Part shown: piece after piece, positions 58,555 to 64,000 of the stretch | Layout of the letters: every line of letters starts with the position of its first letter | How positions within the stretch are numbered: position 1 is the stretch's first letter | NCBI RefSeq assembly: GCF_000265245.1 | Contig: NZ_AJKS02000010.1 | Location: forward strand, 44,128-108,127 | DNA: 64,000 bases | Origin: Halomonas smyrnensis AAD6 | Lineage (GTDB): Bacteria; Pseudomonadota; Gammaproteobacteria; Pseudomonadales; Halomonadaceae | Reading direction: 5' to 3' | Made by a program: the position numbers and the translations under genes | The notes under the pieces: model-generated | The model's input: the letters and a program-made list of their open reading frames with translations, nothing else | The model's database searches: none | What the model was told of the DNA's origin: nothing

Positions 58555-58998
58555 ATGAACGATATCGCCCCGCTTACCCTGCTCGCCCAGGATCGGCTGA
58601 CGCTGGCCAGTGGCCTCGAGAGTCGGGACCTGCAGCGCTACCGCCGGCTCGCCCAGGCGCTGGCCAAGCGCCACGCCGACATCAGCCGCGTGGTGGCCGA
58701 TCTCGGCGCCGAGTGCGAGCAGCAGCTCGAGGCCCTGACCGAGGCCGCCGAGCGCATGGAGCTGACCGCCTGCGTCAGCCGCGACGAGGCGTCCGCGATT
58801 CCCACGGTCGAGGCCATGGGCGTCGACCAGGCGCTGAAGGAGGCGCTGGACGCCGCCGACGAGGCCAGCCGCCTGTCGCGCCTGCTGCTGGACACCAACG
58901 CCACGCCGGAGCTCGAGACGGCCCTGCTGGCCTTCGCCCGCCACAAGCAGCAGGAATGCAGCCAGCTGCGCGAGTGCCTGGCGGTGCACGTGAAATAG
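58555..58998 (+). CDS. Small helical protein of unknown function (ferritin-like fold possible)
   Basis: A 147-residue, almost entirely alpha-helical, cytoplasmic protein without signal peptide or membrane segment. Helices appear at about 20-45 (LESRDLQRYRRLAQALAK), 45-70 (VADLGAECEQQLEALTEA), 85-110 and 118-145 (ETALLAFARHKQQECSQLRE). Repeated Glu and His in the helices recall ferritin-like/rubrerythrin bundles, but a clear ExxH pair in matching positions was not found. It carries four Cys. It stands alone between two terminators behind a sigma-54 promoter, with a GAGGAAG ribosome site. I do not recognise it with confidence. Confidence 0.75.
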   Translation: MNDIAPLTLLAQDRLTLASGLESRDLQRYRRLAQALAKRHADISRVVADLGAECEQQLEALTEAAERMELTACVSRDEASAIPTVEAMGVDQALKEALDAADEASRLSRLLLDTNATPELETALLAFARHKQQECSQLRECLAVHVK

Positions 58999-59022
58999 CC
59001 CCCACGCGACGCTCGCCCGAAG

Positions 59023-59069
59023 ACGACAACGCCCCGGCAGGCCGTCATGGCCTGCCGGGGCGTTGTCGT
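59023..59069. terminator. Long bidirectional hairpin terminator
   Basis: A perfect 21-bp stem (59023-59043 with 59049-59069, core GCCCCGGCAGGCC) around a five-base loop, between the convergent small helical protein gene and fruA. Confidence 0.85.
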
Positions 59070-59092
59070 GTCGGCCGTCGTCAGGCGAGGCG

Positions 59093-60844
59093 TCAGGCGC
59101 CGGCCTCGACCGCCACCGCCTGGCCGCCGCGCTTGAGCGCCGCGTAGCCGAGGCCGGTGATCAGCGAACCGATGACGATCGCCGCCAGGTACAGCAGCAC
59201 CGGGGTGATGGCGTTGGGGATCAGCAGCACGAAGATGCCGCCGTGGGGGGCCATCAGCTTGGCGCCGAACAGCATCGACAGCGCCCCGGTCACCGCGCCG
59301 CCGACCATGCTGACCGGGATCACCCGCAGCGGGTCCTTGGCGGCGAAGGGAATGGCGCCCTCGCTGATGAAGCACAAGCCCAGCACGAACGACGCCTTGC
59401 CGGCCTCGCGCTCGGGCTCGGAGAACTTCGCCTTGGCGACGAAGCTCGAGAGGCCCATGCCGATCGCCGGCACCATGCCCGCGGCCATGATCGCCGCCAT
59501 GGGCGCGTAGGTCTCGGAGGCCAGCAGGCCGACGCCGAAGGTGTAGGCGGCCTTGTTCACCGGTCCGCCCATGTCGAAGCACATCATGGCGCCCAAAAGC
59601 CCGCCCAGCAGCAGGGCATTGGTGGAGCCCATGTTCTCGAGGAAGGCGGTCAGCCCGGAGAGGATCGCCGCCACCGGCTCGCCGACGATGTAGATCATGG
59701 TCAGGCCGGTCACCAGGCTCGCCACCAGCGGGATGATCAGGATCGGCTTGAGCGACTCGACGCTGGCCGGCAGCCTGACGTAGCGGGTCACCGCCTTGGC
59801 CACGTAGCCGGCGAGGAAGCCGGCCAGGATGCCGCCGATGAAGCCGGCGCCGATCTCGGAGGCCAGCATGCCGCCGATCATGCCCGGGGCGATGCCGGGG
59901 CGGTCGGCGATGGAATAGGCGATATAGCCGGCCAGCACCGGCACCATCAGCGCGAAGGCCGTGCCGCCGCCGATCTGCATCAGCGCCGCGGGCAGGGTGC
60001 CTTCCTCCTGGAAGGCCTCGATGCCGAACACGAACGACAGCGCGATCAAGAGGCCGCCGGCCACCACCATCGGCAGCATGAAGGACACCCCGGTCAGCAG
60101 GTGCTTGTAGACGCCGCGCTCCTTGAGGCTCTTCCTGGCCTCGCCGCCTGCCGCCGGGGCGCTGCCGTCTTCCACCGCGGCCTCGGCCAGCGCCGCCTCG
60201 AGGGTCGGCTTCGGCTGCTTCAGCGCGCTGCCGGTGGAGGTGCGATAGATCCGCTTGCCGGCGAAGCGGGTCGGGTCGACCTCGATGTCGCAGGCCAGGA
60301 TCACCACCTCGGCGTCACGGATCTCCGCCTCGGTCAGCTGGTCCTGGGCGCCCACCGAGCCCTGGGTCTCGACGCGGATGGGATGGCCCAGCGCCCTGCC
60401 GGCCTCGGCCAGGGCCTCCGCCGCCATGAAGGTATGCGCGACCCCGGTGGGGCAGGCGGTGACGGCGACGATGGACCGACCGCCGGGCGCGCCGGCCTCG
60501 GGCGCCGGCGTGGCATGGGTCTCGCCGCCGGGCACGAAGGCCTCGGCCTCGCGCCGGGCGCGCTCGAGGAAGCCGCCCGGGTCGGGCAGCGCCTGGTCGA
60601 TGGTGGCGCGGAACAGCGACTTGCCCTTGAAGCGCTGCGGGTCCGGCACGTGGTCGGCGGCGACGACGACCAGGTCGGCGGCCGCGATGGCCTCGGCTGA
60701 GACCGGCTGCACCGGCGCAAGCTCGCCGTGCATCTCCACGGTAGCCTGCCAGCCCAGCCGCTCGGCGGCCTGCTCGAGGCGCCGGGCGGCGAGGAAGGTG
60801 GTGGCCATGCCGCTGGGGCAGGCGGTGATGAGGATAACGTTCAT
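59093..60844 (-). CDS. fruA: PTS fructose transporter subunit EIIBC
   Basis: A 583-residue membrane component of the fructose phosphotransferase system. It has two EIIB-type domains in tandem, each with the phospho-accepting Cys loop: Cys9 in ITACPSGMATTF and Cys131 in VTACPTGVAHTF. Then come a linker and the EIIC domain of about nine helices (VYKHLLTGVSFMLPMVVAGG onward). In E. coli the first B-prime domain lacks the Cys; here both copies keep it. It takes up fructose as fructose-1-phosphate. Its start overlaps the fruK stop by four bases. Confidence 0.94.
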   Translation of the reverse strand: MNVILITACPSGMATTFLAARRLEQAAERLGWQATVEMHGELAPVQPVSAEAIAAADLVVVAADHVPDPQRFKGKSLFRATIDQALPDPGGFLERARREAEAFVPGGETHATPAPEAGAPGGRSIVAVTACPTGVAHTFMAAEALAEAGRALGHPIRVETQGSVGAQDQLTEAEIRDAEVVILACDIEVDPTRFAGKRIYRTSTGSALKQPKPTLEAALAEAAVEDGSAPAAGGEARKSLKERGVYKHLLTGVSFMLPMVVAGGLLIALSFVFGIEAFQEEGTLPAALMQIGGGTAFALMVPVLAGYIAYSIADRPGIAPGMIGGMLASEIGAGFIGGILAGFLAGYVAKAVTRYVRLPASVESLKPILIIPLVASLVTGLTMIYIVGEPVAAILSGLTAFLENMGSTNALLLGGLLGAMMCFDMGGPVNKAAYTFGVGLLASETYAPMAAIMAAGMVPAIGMGLSSFVAKAKFSEPEREAGKASFVLGLCFISEGAIPFAAKDPLRVIPVSMVGGAVTGALSMLFGAKLMAPHGGIFVLLIPNAITPVLLYLAAIVIGSLITGLGYAALKRGGQAVAVEAGA

Positions 60845-61815
60845 GCGAGGGCTCCCCCGGCGTCGTCGCCGCCAAGGCGGTGGACGCGCGTCTGTTGTTG
60901 GAGTGACGGGAAATCGGTGGCGCGGGCGTCGCCCACGCCGACATGGCGGACCGCCTCGGCGGACAGCGCGGTGGCCAGGCGCAGCGCCTCGTCGGGCGCG
61001 TGGCCCTCGAGCACGCCGTGCAGCAGCGCGGCCAGCAGGGTGTCGCCGGCGCACACGGTGCTGGCCACGGTCATGGCCGGTGGCAGCGCCTGCCAGGCGC
61101 CGCGGTGGCTGACCCACAGCACGCCCTCGGCGCCGGCGGAGAGCACCGCCTCCTCGATGCCGGCCTCGTGCAGGCGGCGGGCGGCCGTCAGGCGGGCGGC
61201 CTCGCTATCGAGGGGCATGCCGGCCCAGGCGGCGAGCTCCTGCTCGTTGGGCTTGACCGCGGTGGGGCCGGCGGCGATGGCGGCTTCCAGTGCCGGGCCG
61301 CTGGTATCGACCCACACCGGCAGGCCGGCGCCGCGCAGCCGCGCGATCAGCTCGGCCAGCGCCTCGGGCGTGACGCCGGGCGGCAGGCTGCCGGCGATCA
61401 CCACCGCCTCGGGGCGGCGGGCGTCATCGGCGGCCAGCGCCTCGAGCCGGTCGAGCAGCGCCTGCCAGGCCTCGGCGTCGATGGCCGGGCCCGGGCCGTT
61501 GACGTCGGTGACCCGGCCGTCGGCCTCGGCCAGCTTGGCGTTGATGCGGGTCTCGCCGGGCACGCGCAGGAAGGCGTCCTCGAGCCCCGCGGCCTCAAAG
61601 GCGCGCAGGAAGGGGCCGTCGTTGTCGGCGCCGAGGAAGCCCGAGACGCAGACGTCATGGCCGAGGGCCGCCAGCACCCGGGCCACGTTGACGCCCTTGC
61701 CGGCGGCCGCGAGGTGGGTGGCGCTGGTGCGGTTGACCTCGCCGGGCGCCAGGCGCGCAAGCGATATCGACAGGTCCAGGGCCGGATTCAGGGTCAGGGT
61801 CAGCAGGCGAGCCAT
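60841..61815 (-). CDS. fruK: 1-phosphofructokinase
   Basis: A 324-residue PfkB-family kinase that makes fructose-1,6-bisphosphate. The N-terminal TLTLNPALDLSI is typical of FruK, with AAGKGVNVARVLAALG and the catalytic VCAGDTLLAALLHG. It overlaps fruB upstream and fruA downstream, both by ATGA. Confidence 0.94.
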   Translation of the reverse strand: MARLLTLTLNPALDLSISLARLAPGEVNRTSATHLAAAGKGVNVARVLAALGHDVCVSGFLGADNDGPFLRAFEAAGLEDAFLRVPGETRINAKLAEADGRVTDVNGPGPAIDAEAWQALLDRLEALAADDARRPEAVVIAGSLPPGVTPEALAELIARLRGAGLPVWVDTSGPALEAAIAAGPTAVKPNEQELAAWAGMPLDSEAARLTAARRLHEAGIEEAVLSAGAEGVLWVSHRGAWQALPPAMTVASTVCAGDTLLAALLHGVLEGHAPDEALRLATALSAEAVRHVGVGDARATDFPSLQQQTRVHRLGGDDAGGALA

Positions 61816-64000
61816 CAGCGGGCCTCCAGGGCGTCGCGGACCGCCTCGCCGGTGGCCTGAGCGAGCGCCAGCGCGGCCTGGGCGCGGGCCTCCTCGAGGT
61901 CGAACTCGCGCAGCCGCGCCTTGACCAGCGGCACCTGGCGGGCGCTGACCGAGAGCTCGTCGACGCCCAGGCCGACCAGCACCGGCACCGCGGTGGCGTC
62001 ACTGGCCAGCTCGCCGCACACCCCGACCCACTTGCCCTCGGCGTGGGCCGCGGCCACGGTCATCTCGATCAGCCTGAGCACCGACGGGTGCAGGCCGTCG
62101 GCCTGGGCCGAGAGCTCGGGATGGTCGCGGTCGATGGCCAGGGTGTACTGGGTCAGGTCGTTGGTGCCGACCGAGAAGAAGTCGACCTCGGCGGCGAGCG
62201 TCGGCGCCAGCAGGGCGCTGGAGGGCACCTCGATCATCACCCCGAGCTGGACGTCGTCGCTGCGCTCGCCGGCCGGCAGCTCCTCGAGCAGCCGGTCGAG
62301 GATGGCGCGGGCGGCGCGAAACTCGGCCACGTCCTTGACCATCGGCAGCATGATGCGCAGCGGCCGGGCGTCGCGCTTCGGCTCGGCCGAGGGTGCGGCG
62401 GCCATCAGCAGCGCGCGGAGCTGGGTCTCGAGCACCTCGGGCCGGGTCAGCGCCAGGCGGATGCCGCGCAGGCCGAGGAAGGGGTTGCTCTCCTGGGGCA
62501 CCGGCCAGTAGGGCAGCGGCTTGTCGCCGCCCACGTCCAGGGTGCGTGCCACCAGCGGGCGGCCGTCGAGGGCGTCGAGGGCCTCGCGGTATTCGCCGAT
62601 CTGGGTCGCGAGGTCCGGCAGCGAGGCGTGGGCCATGAACACGAACTCGGTGCGCAGCAGGCCGACGCCCTCGGCGCCGCGCTCCACGGCATCGGCGGCG
62701 TGGGCGGTGTTGCCGAGGTTGGAGGCCACCTCGACGCGATGGCCGTCGCGGGTGCGGGCCGGCTCGAAGCGGGCCTCCCAGGCCTCGGCCTCGCGGCGGC
62801 GGCGCTCGGCCAGGCTGCTGCCAGCCAGCACGCACCCGGACGAGCGCACCGCGGACAACCCCCCGCGCTCGCCGTCGAGGATCAGCTCGGTGCCGTTGGA
62901 AAGCGACAGGATGCGCTCGCCGGCGCCGACCACGGCGGGGATGCCCAGCGCCCGGGCCAGGATGGCGCTGTGGGCGGTGGCGCCGCCGCGGGCGGTCAGC
63001 AGGCCGCGCACGCGGCTGGTGTCGAGGCGCGCCACGTCGGACGGGCCGATGTCGTCGGTGACCAGGATGTAGGGATGATCCGGCGGCTCGGGCAGCTCGA
63101 CCCGGCACAGGATGCCCAGCACCCGGCGGCCGACGTCGCGCAGGTCGGCGGCGCGTTCGGCGAGCAGCTTGTCGGCCAGGCGCTCCTGGGCCTGGGCGGC
63201 GGTGTCGATCGCCTCCCACCAGGCGGCCTCGGCGGAGGCGCCCTCGTCGATGCCCTCGCGGGCGGCCTGATGGAGTTCCGGGTCGCCGAGCATCTCCTCG
63301 TGCATCGACAGGATCTGCGAGACCTCGCCGCCGCGGGCGTGCTGGATCAGCGCCTCGAGCTGCTCGCCGCCCTCGCGGAGGGCCTCATTCAGCCGGCGGC
63401 GCTCGGCGGCCGGGTCGGCGGCGCGGGCCGGGTAGTCGAAGCTCGGCGTGGTCAGCACGAAGGCCGGGGCGATGGCGAGCCCCGGCGAGGCGGCCACCGC
63501 CGGGTGGGCGATGTCGTCGGCCAGCGGCGCCAGCGCCGGGGCGTTCTCCGGCGCCGTGGTCACCGGCTCGCGGTAGGCATCGAAGGGTTCGACGTGCTCG
63601 CCGAGGCCGTCCTCCACGGCCCGGCAGACCGCGTCCAGCGCGGCCTCGGCGGTGTCGCCCTCGGCGGTGAAGATCAGCTGCTGGCCGCGGCGGGCGCCGA
63701 GGTTGATGACCTTGGTCAGGCTGGCGGCCGAGACGGCCTCGCTGCCGCCCTCGGCCAGGCGCACGCGCACCGTGGTGCCCTGGGCGCGGGCGACCTGGAC
63801 CAGCTGCTTGGCCGGGCGGGCGTGCAGGCCGTGGGCGTTGAGCACCGTGGCCAGGCGCTGGCGGGCGGCGGCGGACTCGCCGGCCAGCCGCGCCAGCAGG
63901 GCGTCGGCGTCGAGCCGGTGCAGGGTCTCGGGGGCGTCGCTCTCGAGCAGCGCCAGGATGCGCTCGAGCAGGCCGCGGTGGGCCTGGCCCTGGGCCGCCA
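61815..64000 (-). CDS. fruB: PTS fructose multiphosphoryl protein EIIA-HPr-EI, 5' end outside window
   Basis: At least 727 codons, open to the right edge. In order: about 50 residues of linker or EIIA end, an HPr-like FPr domain (GLHARPAKQLVQVA with the phospho-His, near 63820), then enzyme I. Enzyme I shows the phospho-His in RGGATAHSAILARALG, VGLLRTEFVFM, and the PEP-site Cys in GVCGELASD near 62010. An apparent start at 63845 is only a GTG inside the frame; the reading frame continues without stop to 64000. A self-contained EI-HPr-EIIA chain lets this operon work without the general PTS proteins. Confidence 0.93.
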   Translation of the reverse strand, partial: AAQGQAHRGLLERILALLESDAPETLHRLDADALLARLAGESAAARQRLATVLNAHGLHARPAKQLVQVARAQGTTVRVRLAEGGSEAVSAASLTKVINLGARRGQQLIFTAEGDTAEAALDAVCRAVEDGLGEHVEPFDAYREPVTTAPENAPALAPLADDIAHPAVAASPGLAIAPAFVLTTPSFDYPARAADPAAERRRLNEALREGGEQLEALIQHARGGEVSQILSMHEEMLGDPELHQAAREGIDEGASAEAAWWEAIDTAAQAQERLADKLLAERAADLRDVGRRVLGILCRVELPEPPDHPYILVTDDIGPSDVARLDTSRVRGLLTARGGATAHSAILARALGIPAVVGAGERILSLSNGTELILDGERGGLSAVRSSGCVLAGSSLAERRRREAEAWEARFEPARTRDGHRVEVASNLGNTAHAADAVERGAEGVGLLRTEFVFMAHASLPDLATQIGEYREALDALDGRPLVARTLDVGGDKPLPYWPVPQESNPFLGLRGIRLALTRPEVLETQLRALLMAAAPSAEPKRDARPLRIMLPMVKDVAEFRAARAILDRLLEELPAGERSDDVQLGVMIEVPSSALLAPTLAAEVDFFSVGTNDLTQYTLAIDRDHPELSAQADGLHPSVLRLIEMTVAAAHAEGKWVGVCGELASDATAVPVLVGLGVDELSVSARQVPLVKARLREFDLEEARAQAALALAQATGEAVRDALEAR

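Overview
The window is high-GC DNA from a halophilic gammaproteobacterium, most likely Halomonas or a close relative in the Halomonadaceae. The main evidence is a complete ectoine-degradation set (doeA, doeB, doeX, doeC, doeD) and an alpha-glucosidase that closely resembles the cation-activated Halomonas enzyme HaG. The gammaproteobacterial zwf-pgl-eda/hexR arrangement and short intergenic spacing agree with this. No rRNA, tRNA, insertion sequence, prophage or CRISPR array was seen.

Layout. 1-9.9 kb: alpha-glucoside utilisation locus, with a LacI-type regulator cut by the left edge, an aglEFGAK-type ABC transporter/alpha-glucosidase operon plus a second GH13 enzyme, and a divergent sugar porin. 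Three copies of one 14-bp palindrome mark a small regulon. 9.9-14.2 kb: LysO-like lysine exporter, a DUF3108 protein, a DJ-1/PfpI protein, nicotinamidase and GhrA-like reductase. 14.2-28.6 kb: ectoine catabolism. A MocR-type regulator diverges from doeA-doeB-doeX; doeC and doeD follow about 7 kb later. Between them sits a four-gene operon (nitrilase-fold amidase, ATP-grasp ligase, C45 Ntn-hydrolase, 925-residue PLP decarboxylase) that I cannot assign to a known pathway. It is the best candidate here for an undescribed system.

28.7-37.2 kb: a haloacid dehalogenase-like enzyme, DUF3047 and DUF302 secreted proteins, an ECF sigma/zinc anti-sigma pair, a glycosyltransferase that looks like a fusion of two neighbouring genes by deletion, a YnjBCD-type ABC transporter and an APH-type phosphotransferase. 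37.6-43 kb: NfeD/stomatin pair, SulP anion transporter and tandem UspA. 43.1-45.6 kb: a bufferin-type RiPP operon (precursor, MNIO enzyme, partner protein, DoxX). 45.9-49.5 kb: RidA and a PhnCDE-like ABC transporter.

49.6-58.4 kb: D-galactonate (De Ley-Doudoroff) operon dgoR-dgoD-dgoK-dgoA-lactonase, then hexR divergent from zwf-pgl-eda. Both routes end in aldolases that yield pyruvate and glyceraldehyde-3-phosphate. 58.5-59 kb: a small helical protein behind a convincing sigma-54 promoter. 59.1-64 kb: fructose PTS operon fruBKA, with fruB running off the right edge.

Two families of structured extragenic repeat occur, two copies each. In both families the paired arms differ between copies yet still pair, so the structure itself appears to be maintained.
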